This document shows, in pieces, positions 1-8,046 of a stretch of 64,000 bases of DNA. The stretch is taken from contig NZ_JAGGOI010000015.1 in NCBI RefSeq assembly GCF_018614585.1, positions 1 to 64,000 of the forward strand, written 5' to 3'. A program made the position numbers and the translations under genes. The notes beneath the pieces are model-generated. The model was not told where the DNA came from, ran no database searches, and saw only the letters and a program-made list of their open reading frames with translations. Within the stretch, counting starts at the first letter, position 1, and every line of letters begins with the position of its first letter. Origin of the DNA: Streptomyces sp. ISL-1. Its GTDB lineage: Bacteria; Actinomycetota; Actinomycetes; Streptomycetales; Streptomycetaceae.

Positions 1-1712
1 GGCCCGAGCTCTCCGCTGCTCCGGGCCCGAGCGCGGGTCCAGCCGCGCCCGCCGGGCGGCGGGCCAGGCGGGCGCTGGCGACCGCGCCGGCCGAGGTGGA
101 GTCGGGGCGTACGGCGTTCGCGCTACCCCCGGCCGAGGCCGACCGGATTCCGCCGACGGCCGGTGAGGCGGATGCCTCGATGCCGGGCCGGCACGACGCG
201 GTACGCACTGAGCCGGGCGCCGATCACACGCCGCCGCAGCCGCACCCGGTGCCCTCGGGCCGCCGCCGCGGCCATACGGAGGCGCAGGCACTGCCCGCCG
301 AGGCACCCGACGCGCAGCCCGGCATGCAGCCGAACGGGCAGGTCCAGATGCGGCCCCTTCCGCAGCCGCAGGCACAGTCCGAGTGGACGCAGGCCGACAC
401 CTCGGGCAGCGGTCTCGCGGCGCTCGCCTCCGACGGCTCGACCGGTCAGCACCCGACACCTGTCGACGCGGCCGCGCCCGGCGCGAGCCCCGCCGCCCAG
501 AACACCGCGAGCGCCCCGGGCACCGGGGAGACGGCCCAGGTCACCGGCTCTGTATCCCTGCCGGAACCGCAGCCGCAGCCCGCAGCCGACGGCCGGCAGG
601 CCGCGCCGCGCGCCGCCCAGCCGCTGCCCGCCGAGGCTCCGGCTCCGGCGGACTCCACACAGGGGCGGGCGTTCAGCGTGCGCACGCTCGGGCAGGGCGT
701 GCCGTTCTCGCAGCAGATCGCTCAGCAGCAGAATCAGACGCTCGCCTCCGGCCGCCGCCGGAAGCTGGCCACGCCCCCGGCGGGCGAGCGGCCCGAGGCC
801 GCCGCCCGGCCGCACCCGCAGGCCTCGGCGCAGACCGGGTCGCGGCTGCCCGCCGACCGGTCCGAGGGCCGCGCATACGCGATCGGCGCGCCCGACGAGG
901 GCGCGGAGGGCCCCGAGCCGCTCGACGGCCCGGGCGGCGCGATCGAGGTGGCCAACCAGCCGCAGCCGCAGCCCGTCGACGACGAACTGCCCCCGGAGCC
1001 GCTGGACAACCCGCGCCGGCTGCTGGTCTGGCCCGCGCCCGACGTCTCCACGCAGCAGGCACTGAGCGACCGCGGCTACCGCCCGGTGGTCGTGAACTCC
1101 CGCGAGGAGGTCGACGCGCAGATCGCAGCCTTCCCGGCGGCGCTCTTCGTCGACCCGCTGACCGGCCCGATCACCCGCACCGCGCTGCAGTCGCTGCGCC
1201 AGGCCGCGGTGGCCGCTGAGGTCCCGGTGCTGGTGACGGCGGGGCTGGGGCAGGCGACGCGGGAGGCGGCGTACGGCGCGGATCCGGCCGTACTGCTCAA
1301 GGCACTGGCCCCCCGCGACAGCGAACAGCACCCCTCGCGCGTGCTGTTGATCGAGGAGCACGAGGAGATCGCGCTCGCGCTGTCGGCGGCCCTGGAACGC
1401 CGCGGCATGCAGGTCGCCCGGGCAGGCACGGACACGGAAGCGGTCACCCTCGCCTCCCAGATGCGGCCGAACCTGGTGGTGATGGACCTGATGCAGGTAC
1501 GCCGCCGCAGGGCCGGGATCATCGACTGGCTGCGCGCCAACGGCCGGCTGAACCGCACCCCGCTGGTCGTCTACACCTCGGCGGGCCTCAACCCCGCAGA
1601 ACTGCCGCGCCTCTCGTCGGGGGAGACGGTGCTCTTCCTGGCGGAACGCTCCACGAGCGACGAGGTCCAGGCCCGTATCGTCGACCTGCTGGCAAAGATC
1701 GGGACCAACTGA
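1..1712 (+). CDS. C-terminal part of a large hybrid-kinase-like protein (5' end outside window)
   Basis: The reading frame is open to the left edge, so the true start lies upstream. The first ~300 visible residues are a Pro/Ala/Gln/Glu-rich disordered segment with recurring GRRR and EGRA(Y/F) motifs. Two receiver-like folds follow: one starting near LLVWPAPD and one starting RVLLIEEHEE. The second keeps the candidate phosphoacceptor Asp (VVMDLMQ) and the Thr-Ser switch (VVYTSAG). Its acidic pair reads Glu-Glu and the conserved Lys position reads AERS, so phosphotransfer may be weak or absent. The organisation suits the tail of large Streptomyces hybrid sensor kinases, but no kinase domain is inside the window. 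It ends just before a strong hairpin. Confidence 0.7.
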   Translation, partial: PELSAAPGPSAGPAAPAGRRARRALATAPAEVESGRTAFALPPAEADRIPPTAGEADASMPGRHDAVRTEPGADHTPPQPHPVPSGRRRGHTEAQALPAEAPDAQPGMQPNGQVQMRPLPQPQAQSEWTQADTSGSGLAALASDGSTGQHPTPVDAAAPGASPAAQNTASAPGTGETAQVTGSVSLPEPQPQPAADGRQAAPRAAQPLPAEAPAPADSTQGRAFSVRTLGQGVPFSQQIAQQQNQTLASGRRRKLATPPAGERPEAAARPHPQASAQTGSRLPADRSEGRAYAIGAPDEGAEGPEPLDGPGGAIEVANQPQPQPVDDELPPEPLDNPRRLLVWPAPDVSTQQALSDRGYRPVVVNSREEVDAQIAAFPAALFVDPLTGPITRTALQSLRQAAVAAEVPVLVTAGLGQATREAAYGADPAVLLKALAPRDSEQHPSRVLLIEEHEEIALALSAALERRGMQVARAGTDTEAVTLASQMRPNLVVMDLMQVRRRRAGIIDWLRANGRLNRTPLVVYTSAGLNPAELPRLSSGETVLFLAERSTSDEVQARIVDLLAKIGTN

Positions 1713-1715
1713 TCA

Positions 1716-1749
1716 AAAAGGGGCGGCAGTTGTCACTGCCGCCCCTTTT
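1716..1749. terminator. strong bidirectional terminator hairpin
   Basis: Arms of about 15 bases (aaaaggggcggcagt and its complement) are separated by a 4-base loop. The A and T flanks allow it to work on both strands. It lies directly after the stop of the plus-strand hybrid-kinase-like gene and about 100 bases beyond the end of the minus-strand acyl-CoA ligase gene. Confidence 0.8.
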
Positions 1750-1756
1750 CGCTCGT

Positions 1757-1855
1757 ACGCGCACTACTGCCGCACGCACTGCGGCCGACGCACTACTGCC
1801 GCACGCACCGCAGCCGCACGCACTGCGGCCGAAGGCACTGCGCCGCACGCACTAC
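1757..1855. repeat. short imperfect tandem repeat, unit about 19-27 bases
   Basis: The segment repeats variants of gccgcacgcactgcggccg and cgcactactgccgcacgcac several times. It lies between the terminator and the stop codon of the acyl-CoA ligase gene. No gene or function is seen in it. Confidence 0.6.
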
Positions 1856-3498
1856 AGCTGCGTGACGTCCAGCTCGCCGTCCGCGTACTGCCTGCGGATC
1901 ACCTTCTTGTCGAACTTGCCCACGCTCGTCTTCGGCACCGCCGGAATCACCGCCCATCGCTCCGGCAGCTGCCACTTCGCGATCTTCTCGGCGAGGAAGG
2001 CCCTCAGCGTTTCGTAGTCCGCGGTCGAACCCTCCTTCAGCACCACCGTCGCCAGCGGCCGCTCGCCCCACTTGTCGTCCGGGACCGCGACCACGGCCGC
2101 CTCCGCGACCTCCGGGTGAGCCATCAGCGCGTTCTCAAGTTCGACGCTGGAGATCCATTCGCCGCCGGACTTGATGACGTCCTTCGCGCGGTCGGTCAGC
2201 GTCAGAAAACCGTCGGGGCTGATCACGCCGACGTCGCCGGTCTTCAGCCAGCCGTCCTCGCTGAACTTGTCCTCGGGCCTGAAGTCTTCGCCGCCCGCGC
2301 CGCCGTAGTACGCACCGGCGATCCAGGTGCCGCGCACCTCCAGCTCACCGGCCGACTCGCCGTCCCACGACAGGATCTCGCCGCCGGGGCCGACCAGACG
2401 GGCCTCGACGCCCGCCGGGAAACGGCCCTGGGTGACGCGGTACGGCCACTCCTCCTCCGCGCTCAGTCCCGCCGGCGGGTGCGCCATCGTGCCGAGCGGG
2501 GAGGTCTCCGTCATGCCCCAGGCGTGGCACAGCCGCACGCCCAGCTTGTCGTACGCCTCCATCAGCGCCGGCGGGCAGGCCGCGCCGCCGATGGTGACCT
2601 GCTTCATCGAGCTCAGGTCCCGCGGGTTCGCGGTGACTTCGGCCAGCAGGCCCTGCCAGATGGTGGGAACGGCCGCGGCGTGCGAGGGCTTCTCGCGCTC
2701 GATCATGTCGGCGAGCGGCGCGGGCTGCAGGAAGCGGTCGGGCATCAGCATGTTGATGCCGGTCATGAACGTGGCGTGCGGCAGGCCCCAGGCGTTGACG
2801 TGGAACTGCGGTACGACGACGAGGGTCGTGTCGCTGTCCGACAGCCCCATCGACTCGGCCATATTGACCTGCATGGAGTGCAGATAGATGGAGCGGTGGG
2901 AGTAGACCACGCCCTTGGGGTCGCCCGTGGTGCCGGAGGTGTAACACATGGCCGCGGCGGTGCGTTCGTCCAGCTCCGGCCAGTCGTAGGTGGTCGGGCG
3001 GCCGGCGATCAGCTCCTCGTACTCGTAGACCCGCGCCTGGGTGTCGGCCAGGAGTCCACGGTCGCCGGGGCCGGACACGACGATGTGCTCGATCGTCGGC
3101 AGATGCGGCAGCAGCGGCGCGAGCAGCGGGAGCAGCGAGCCGTTGACGATGACCGCACGGTCGGCGGCATGGTTGACGATCCACACCAGTTGCTCCGCGG
3201 GGAGGCGGAGGTTGAGGGTGTGCAGTACGGCGCCCATGGAGGGGATCGCGAAGTACGCCTCGACATGCTCGGCGTTGTTCCACATCAGGGTGGCGACGCG
3301 CTGATCGCCGTCGATCCCCAGCTCGTCGCGCAGGGCGTTGGCCAGTCGGGTCGCACGCTCCCCGACCTCCGCGAAGGTGCGGCGCTGCGGCTCGGCCTCA
3401 CCTGTCCAGGTGGTGATCTGCGACTTTCCGTGGATCGTCATCCCATGCTGAAGGATGCGGGTCACAGTCAGCGGTACGTCCTGCATGGTGCTCAGCAC
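1852..3498 (-). CDS. long-chain fatty-acid-CoA ligase (AMP-dependent synthetase)
   Basis: It activates a carboxylic acid through an acyl-adenylate to an acyl-CoA, in the cytoplasm. The phosphate-binding motif [11 protein letters not shown] lies near residue 185, GMTETSP near 328, the hinge motif KSGGEWIS near 443, and the C-terminal catalytic Lys context VGKFDKK near 526. The length of 548 aa is normal for the family. The GTG at 3498 is chosen because GGAGG lies five bases ahead; an in-frame ATG four codons on lacks a well-placed ribosome site. A palindrome at 3556-3573 overlaps the likely promoter. The neighbouring igr-like operon suggests a lipid or steroid substrate, but the true substrate is unknown. 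Confidence 0.9.
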   Translation of the reverse strand: MLSTMQDVPLTVTRILQHGMTIHGKSQITTWTGEAEPQRRTFAEVGERATRLANALRDELGIDGDQRVATLMWNNAEHVEAYFAIPSMGAVLHTLNLRLPAEQLVWIVNHAADRAVIVNGSLLPLLAPLLPHLPTIEHIVVSGPGDRGLLADTQARVYEYEELIAGRPTTYDWPELDERTAAAMCYTSGTTGDPKGVVYSHRSIYLHSMQVNMAESMGLSDSDTTLVVVPQFHVNAWGLPHATFMTGINMLMPDRFLQPAPLADMIEREKPSHAAAVPTIWQGLLAEVTANPRDLSSMKQVTIGGAACPPALMEAYDKLGVRLCHAWGMTETSPLGTMAHPPAGLSAEEEWPYRVTQGRFPAGVEARLVGPGGEILSWDGESAGELEVRGTWIAGAYYGGAGGEDFRPEDKFSEDGWLKTGDVGVISPDGFLTLTDRAKDVIKSGGEWISSVELENALMAHPEVAEAAVVAVPDDKWGERPLATVVLKEGSTADYETLRAFLAEKIAKWQLPERWAVIPAVPKTSVGKFDKKVIRRQYADGELDVTQL

Positions 3499-3555
3499 GG
3501 CGTCCTCCCGGTGGGCGCTAGCGCTACATGGCGTAAAGGTGTGAAGATTCTGCTC

Positions 3556-3573
3556 ACATACCGCTCGGTATGT
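3556..3573. promoter_or_regulatory. TetR-type operator candidate upstream of the acyl-CoA ligase
   Basis: ACATACC-GCTC-GGTATGT is a perfect inverted repeat with 7-base arms, 58 bases upstream of the ligase start. On the minus strand it sits between a GTGACA (-35-like) and a CAGAAT (-10-like) hexamer. Its form is typical of operators for TetR-family acyl-CoA regulators. No tetR gene is adjacent. Confidence 0.5.
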
Positions 3574-3660
3574 CACTACCCGGGAGTAAGGAATCGCCCC
3601 ACATCGATGGACGGGGCCGGACGCACAGTGCACAGGCAGGAACTGGATCAGCGCAAGGGA

Positions 3661-3723
3661 GCCGGTTCGGCCTGGCCGAATCAGCTCACGCAGCCGGTTT
3701 CGGCCTGGCCGAATCAGCGCACG
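3661..3723. repeat. tandem copies of a 33-bp unit carrying a near-palindrome
   Basis: The 15-base near-palindrome ttcggcctggccgaa occurs at 3666-3680 and again at 3699-3713, exactly 33 bases apart, inside a longer repeated unit (gccggtt...aatcagc.cac). A degraded tail of a third unit may lie around 3640-3660. It spans the stop codon of the sigma-factor gene. It could form hairpins in the RNA or bind a dimeric protein. Confidence 0.6.
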
Positions 3724-4295
3724 GGCGACAGCTCCGGGTCCTCGCGCAGTTTGCCGAGCGCCCGGGACACCGCGCTCTTGACCGTACCGACCGACACACC
3801 GAGAACCTCGGCCGTCTGGGCCTCGCTGAGATCCTCGTAGTAGCGCAGCACGACCATCGCCCGCTGCCTGTCCGGCAGCTTCATCACGGCGCGCCACATC
3901 GCGTCGTGCAGGACCTGCTGCTCGGCGGGGTCCGGCGCGGGCACCGTCTCCGGCTCGGGCAGCTCCTCGCAGGCGAACTCGTCCACCTTGCGCTTGCGCC
4001 ACTGCGAGGTACGGGTGTTCAGCAGGGCACGGCGGACATAGCCGTCGAGCGCCCGGTGGTCCTCGATCCGGTCCCACGCGACATACGTCTTGGTGAGCGC
4101 GGTCTGCAGCAGATCCTCGGCGTCGCTCGGGTTCGCAGTGAGCGAGCGGGCGGTACGCAGCAGCACGGGCCCCCGCGCCCGTACGTACGACGAGAAGGAC
4201 GAATAGCGTGCGCCGGGCGCATAGCGCGCGGGCGGCGCGTACGAGGGCACCGGCGCGGCGGCCTTCGAAGCGCTTGTGCAGACTGGCGTGGTCAT
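3714..4295 (-). CDS. SigE-family ECF RNA polymerase sigma factor
   Basis: A 193-aa extracytoplasmic-function sigma factor. A Pro/Ala/Tyr-rich N-terminal extension of ~30 residues precedes region 2 (about 40-105, including SDAEDLLQTALTKTYVAW). Region 4 (about 130-185) carries the helix-turn-helix LSEAQTAEVLGVSVGTVKSA. No anti-sigma gene is next to it, as is usual for the SigE-like subfamily. TAGCGT six bases before the ATG and the lack of a Shine-Dalgarno sequence suggest a leaderless transcript. Transcription runs towards the acyl-CoA ligase gene across the tandem palindromes. Confidence 0.9.
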   Translation of the reverse strand: MTTPVCTSASKAAAPVPSYAPPARYAPGARYSSFSSYVRARGPVLLRTARSLTANPSDAEDLLQTALTKTYVAWDRIEDHRALDGYVRRALLNTRTSQWRKRKVDEFACEELPEPETVPAPDPAEQQVLHDAMWRAVMKLPDRQRAMVVLRYYEDLSEAQTAEVLGVSVGTVKSAVSRALGKLREDPELSPVR

Positions 4296-4307
4296 AGGTC
4301 CACGCTA
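4296..4307 (-). promoter_or_regulatory. -10 element of leaderless sigma-factor mRNA
   Basis: TAGCGT is followed by exactly six bases and then the ATG. There is no purine-rich ribosome site in front of the start. Confidence 0.4.
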
Positions 4308-4500
4308 GGAGCGGGCAGTACTGTCGCGGATCGGCCCCAGGTCCCGAAGCGTTGTCCGCCTCAGGTTGTAGTGGCGGTACTGCCCCGACCTCCTGAAGGT
4401 GGAGGAGACCCTCAGGGTCGGACAGGGAAACCCCCACGGGCACGGGCACCGTTGGGCCTGCCGTTGCGCATTCCGACGCGGGGACGGCCCTCGCGGCCGC

Positions 4501-5667
4501 TCACCCGTCAGCGCCCAGGATCAGCCCCGACGTGGGGACGCCGGTGCCCGCCGTTACCAGCGTCCTGGCCACGCCCGGTATCTGGTTGACCGAGGTGCCG
4601 CGAAGCTGCCTGACCGCCTCCGCAATGCCGTTCATCCCATGCAGATACGCCTCGCCCAGCTGGCCGCCGTGCGTGTTCAGCGGCAGCGTGTCCGCGGCCA
4701 CGAACTCCGCCGCCCCACCGGGCTCGCAGAACCCGAACTCCTCCAGCTGCATCAGCACAAATGGGGTGAAGTGGTCGTAGACAATGCCGACGTCGATGTC
4801 GCCGGGAGTGAGCCCGGACGTTCGCCACAGCTGCCGGGCGACCACGCCCATTTCGGGCAGGCCGGTTAGATCGTCGCGGTAGAAACTGGTCATCTGCTCC
4901 TGCGACCGGCCCGCTCCCTGCGCCGCCGCGACGATCACGGCGGGCGGCTGGGGCAGGTCGCGGGCCCGCTCGACGCTGATGACGACGATCGCCTGACCGC
5001 CGTCGGTCTCCTGACAGCAGTCGAGCAGCCGCAGCGGCTCGGCGATCCATCGCGACGCGGCATGGTCGGCGAGGGTGATCGGCTTCTCGTAGAAGTACGC
5101 GGCGGGGTTGGTCGCCGCATGCCGGCGGTCGGTGACGGCTACATGGCCGAACGCCTCGGGGGTGAGTCCGTACGTATGCAGATAGCGCTGCGCCGCCATG
5201 GCCACCCACGAGGCGGGCGTGAGCAGCCCGAACGGGAGGTTCCAGCCGAGCGCCGTGCCCTCGGCCGAAGGCTCCCGGTGCTGCACGCCGGAGCCGAAGC
5301 GCCGCCCGGAGCGTTCATTGAACGCCCGGTAGCAGACGACCACTTCGGCGACCCCGGAGGCGACGGCCAGGGCTGCCTGCTGCACGGTGGCGCAGGCCGC
5401 GCCGCCGCCGTAGTGGATGCGGGAGAAGAATGACAGCTCGCCGATGCCGGCCGCCTGGGCGACCGTGATCTCGGGGCTGGTGTCCATGGTGAAGGTGACC
5501 AGGCCGTCGACGTCGGCCCGGGAGAGGCCTGCGTCGTCGAGGGCCGCCCGCACCGCCTCGACGGCCAGCTTGAGTTCGCTGCGCCCGGAGTCCTTGGAGA
5601 ACTCCGTCGCACCGATCCCGACGACGGCCGCCCGCCCGCCGAGCGTGTCCCGGCCGCGGATGCTCAT
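4501..5667 (-). CDS. ltp2: thiolase-superfamily lipid-transfer/aldolase protein (Ltp2-like)
   Basis: A 388-aa thiolase-fold protein beginning with GGRAAVVGIGATEFSK. It has the YDHFTPF motif near residue 300 and a C-terminal NTHGGQLGEAYLHGMNG segment typical of SCP-x/Ltp-type enzymes. In the mycobacterial igr pathway Ltp2, with the DUF35 domain of ChsH2, performs the retro-aldol cleavage that removes the last side-chain fragment from the steroid. Here it is the last gene of five coupled genes; its ATG overlaps the upstream MaoC stop by four bases (ATGA). The steroid role is inferred from operon architecture. Confidence 0.8.
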   Translation of the reverse strand: MSIRGRDTLGGRAAVVGIGATEFSKDSGRSELKLAVEAVRAALDDAGLSRADVDGLVTFTMDTSPEITVAQAAGIGELSFFSRIHYGGGAACATVQQAALAVASGVAEVVVCYRAFNERSGRRFGSGVQHREPSAEGTALGWNLPFGLLTPASWVAMAAQRYLHTYGLTPEAFGHVAVTDRRHAATNPAAYFYEKPITLADHAASRWIAEPLRLLDCCQETDGGQAIVVISVERARDLPQPPAVIVAAAQGAGRSQEQMTSFYRDDLTGLPEMGVVARQLWRTSGLTPGDIDVGIVYDHFTPFVLMQLEEFGFCEPGGAAEFVAADTLPLNTHGGQLGEAYLHGMNGIAEAVRQLRGTSVNQIPGVARTLVTAGTGVPTSGLILGADG

Positions 5668-6059
5668 GATCCGTCCTCCGGAACTGTCACCGTCACCGTG
5701 CCGGTCACGTGATTGCCGATGCTGTTGGCGCCGACGACCCGCACCTCGGCCCTGTCGCCCTCCACGGATACGACCGTGCCGCACAACACCATCGTGTCCC
5801 CCGGGTAGTTGGGCGCGCCCAGCCTGATCGCGACCTTGCGGAGCACGGCCCGCTCCCCGAAGCAGTCGGTGATATACCGCCCGACCAGGCCGTTGGTCGT
5901 GAGGATGTTCATGAAGATGTCCGGGGATCCCTTCTCCTTCGCGAGCTCGGAGTCGTGGTGGACGTCCTGGTAGTCGCGGGAGGCCACGGCCCCGGCGACG
6001 ATCAGCGTGCGGGTAATGGGGATGCTGAGCGGTGGCAGCTCGTCTCCGGCAGCCGTCAT
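5664..6059 (-). CDS. chsH1: MaoC-like hot-dog hydratase subunit (ChsH1-like)
   Basis: A 131-aa single hot-dog domain. The catalytic-type segment SRDYQDVHHD at residues 27-36 holds the Asp and His of MaoC/enoyl-CoA hydratases. The length matches ChsH1 of M. tuberculosis (about 130 aa), which pairs with ChsH2 to hydrate the steroid enoyl-CoA. The ATG overlaps the upstream dehydrogenase stop (ATGA), and the stop overlaps the ltp2 start. Confidence 0.8.
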   Translation of the reverse strand: MTAAGDELPPLSIPITRTLIVAGAVASRDYQDVHHDSELAKEKGSPDIFMNILTTNGLVGRYITDCFGERAVLRKVAIRLGAPNYPGDTMVLCGTVVSVEGDRAEVRVVGANSIGNHVTGTVTVTVPEDGS

Positions 6060-7087
6060 ACGGGCTCCTCCTTCGCGAGCAACCGGCCCAGTTCGGCGAG
6101 GAGTTCCGCGCCACAGCCGAGATAGGCGTCCAGCTGGCGCCCCCACAGAAAGTGCCGATGGACGGGATGGTCCAGGTCGGCGCCCGTCCCGCCGTGCAGA
6201 TGCTGCCCGGCGTGGACGACACGCTTGCCGGCCTCGGAGGCCCACCAGGCGGCTGTCAGCACCTCGGCGGCCGCGTCCAGACCTTCGTCCTGCCGCCAGG
6301 CGGCTTCGTAGGCCGTGACCCTTATGGCCTCGGTGTCCATGTAGGCGTCGGCGGCGCGCAGCAGCACGCCCTGGTTGGTGGAGAGCGGACGCCCGAACTG
6401 CTCGCGGGTCGAGGTGTACTGGACGGCCCGGGCCAGCGAGCCCGCACACACTCCGGCCTGCAAGCCGGCGAAGGCCGTACGCCCCAGGGCCAGCACCGAT
6501 TCGTACGCACCGGGCCCGCCGAGCCGTTCGCCCGGCGTCCCGGACAGGACGAGCCGCCCGGCCGCCCAGGGCGCGGTGGTCTCCACCTCCGACACCTGAG
6601 TGTCGGCCGTCCGTACGAGCCACAGCGTCAGGTCGGCGTCGGGGACCAGCACATGTGTGGCGTCCCGCAGCCACGGCACGAACGGGAGGGCGCCGCTCAA
6701 CCGCCCTGGCGCGGTGGCCCGTACGCCAACTCCGTTCGCCGGGAACGCCCCGGTCGCCACCGCCGTGCCCCCGCGAAGTGCGGGCAGCAGCCGGGCGCGC
6801 TGCTCGTCCGTGCCGTGCGCGGCCACCGCCAGCAGTCCGTACACACAGGTCGCCGCAAAGGGCACCTGTGCGGTGGTCCGCCCCTGCTCCTCCAGGAGCA
6901 GCACCAGACCGAGCACGCCTATGTCTTCGACGGCCCCGACAAGCCCCGCCGCACACAGCGCCTTCCACAACTCGGCGTCCGTCCCCGTCCCGGCGGCGGC
7001 CAGCCGCTCATGTGTGGAGAGGTCACCGAAGATCCGCGCTGCCAGCTCCTGTGCCGCGGACTGCTCCTCGGTGGGTGTGAAGTCCAT
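6056..7087 (-). CDS. chsE1: acyl-CoA dehydrogenase, short form (ChsE1/FadE28-like subunit)
   Basis: A 343-aa acyl-CoA dehydrogenase-fold protein, shorter than the ~380-400 aa norm, like mycobacterial FadE28 (ChsE1). The C-terminal half keeps the family segment around TSTREQFGRPLSTNQGV. In the mycobacterial system ChsE1 and ChsE2 form a heterotetramer with one FAD per heterodimer, acting on the three-carbon steroid side chain. It starts one base inside the chsH2 stop (TGATG). Assignment to ChsE1 rests on length and position. Confidence 0.78.
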   Translation of the reverse strand: MDFTPTEEQSAAQELAARIFGDLSTHERLAAAGTGTDAELWKALCAAGLVGAVEDIGVLGLVLLLEEQGRTTAQVPFAATCVYGLLAVAAHGTDEQRARLLPALRGGTAVATGAFPANGVGVRATAPGRLSGALPFVPWLRDATHVLVPDADLTLWLVRTADTQVSEVETTAPWAAGRLVLSGTPGERLGGPGAYESVLALGRTAFAGLQAGVCAGSLARAVQYTSTREQFGRPLSTNQGVLLRAADAYMDTEAIRVTAYEAAWRQDEGLDAAAEVLTAAWWASEAGKRVVHAGQHLHGGTGADLDHPVHRHFLWGRQLDAYLGCGAELLAELGRLLAKEEPV

Positions 7088-8046
7088 CAGTCCGCACCCC
7101 CGTCCGCGCCTTTGAAGACCGGCAGCTCCCACTCGTTGTCGACCCTCAGGAACTCGAGCCGCACGGGCATCCCGATCCGCACCTTGTCGTACGGCACGCC
7201 GACGACGTTGCTGAGAACCCGCACGCCTTCCGCGAGCTCGATCAGCCCCACCGCGTACGGAGGGTCGAAGGCAGGGAAGGGCGGGTGGTGCATCACGACG
7301 TACGAGTAGACGGTCCCCTTGCCGCTCGCCGCGACCGTGTCCCACTCCGGGGAGCCGCACGCGGCGCACCCCGGCAGCCAGGGGAAGCGCAGCGTCCCGC
7401 ACCCCGCGCACCGCTGTATCAGCAGCCGGTGCTCGGCCACGCCGTCCCAGAAGCCGGCGTTGTCCCGGTTGATCACCGGCCGTGGCCGCTCGCCGCTGGG
7501 CTTCCCCTTGGGCTTCCCCTTCGCCGCCGGGGCGTACTTCAGGATCCGGAAACGGTGGGTGCCCGCCGGCTCCCCGTCCGCGCGGACCTCCATCCGGGTG
7601 GTGACGAAGTGGCCTGTCCCCAGCTTCGTCGTCTTGAGCTCCGACACCGACTCGATCACCGCGTCGAAGGTGATCCGGTCCCCCGGCCGCAGGGGCCGCA
7701 GATACTCCTGCTCGCAGTCGGTCGCGGCCACCGAGGTGTACCCCGCCCCGTCGAGCAGGGCGAACAGTTCGTCGTGCGCCGCCGACCGGTCCAAATGCCC
7801 GGACAGTCCGCCCATCGTCCATGCCTGCAGCATGGTCGGCGGCGCTATGGCGTCAGGACCGGTGTAGGCGGGGTTGGCGTCCCCCACCGCCTCGCACCAG
7901 TGCCTGATCATCGGCTCGTTGACCAGGTCCTTGCCGGTACCGGCCGTGGCCGCGGCCCGCCCCTCGTACGCCTTCAGCCGTCCGTAGAACTCCTCACTCA
8001 CCACTCCCCCGCTCGTCCCTCGCCCCGTCACCACCTCCCCGCTCAC
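7087..8046 (-). CDS. chsH2: MaoC-DUF35 two-domain protein (ChsH2-like)
   Basis: 319 aa. An N-terminal MaoC-like hot-dog (about 1-165, with WCEAVGDANPAY at 50-61) is followed by a Lys/Pro-rich linker. A C-terminal DUF35 module has a four-Cys zinc ribbon (CAGCG...CAACG, about 213-231) and an OB fold. This fusion is the hallmark of ChsH2: the MaoC part pairs with ChsH1 and the DUF35 part pairs with Ltp2. The GTG start overlaps the upstream dehydrogenase stop by four bases (GTGA). Confidence 0.82.
   Translation of the reverse strand: MSGEVVTGRGTSGGVVSEEFYGRLKAYEGRAAATAGTGKDLVNEPMIRHWCEAVGDANPAYTGPDAIAPPTMLQAWTMGGLSGHLDRSAAHDELFALLDGAGYTSVAATDCEQEYLRPLRPGDRITFDAVIESVSELKTTKLGTGHFVTTRMEVRADGEPAGTHRFRILKYAPAAKGKPKGKPSGERPRPVINRDNAGFWDGVAEHRLLIQRCAGCGTLRFPWLPGCAACGSPEWDTVAASGKGTVYSYVVMHHPPFPAFDPPYAVGLIELAEGVRVLSNVVGVPYDKVRIGMPVRLEFLRVDNEWELPVFKGADGGAD

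Noticed and set aside
123..1361. Long minus-strand frame at the left end
   Set aside because: Antisense to the disordered segment of the hybrid-kinase-like gene; Arg/Leu/Gly-rich without motif.
3484..3486. ATG at 3486 as start of the acyl-CoA ligase
   Set aside because: The GGAGG is 17 bases away from this ATG but five bases from the GTG at 3498.
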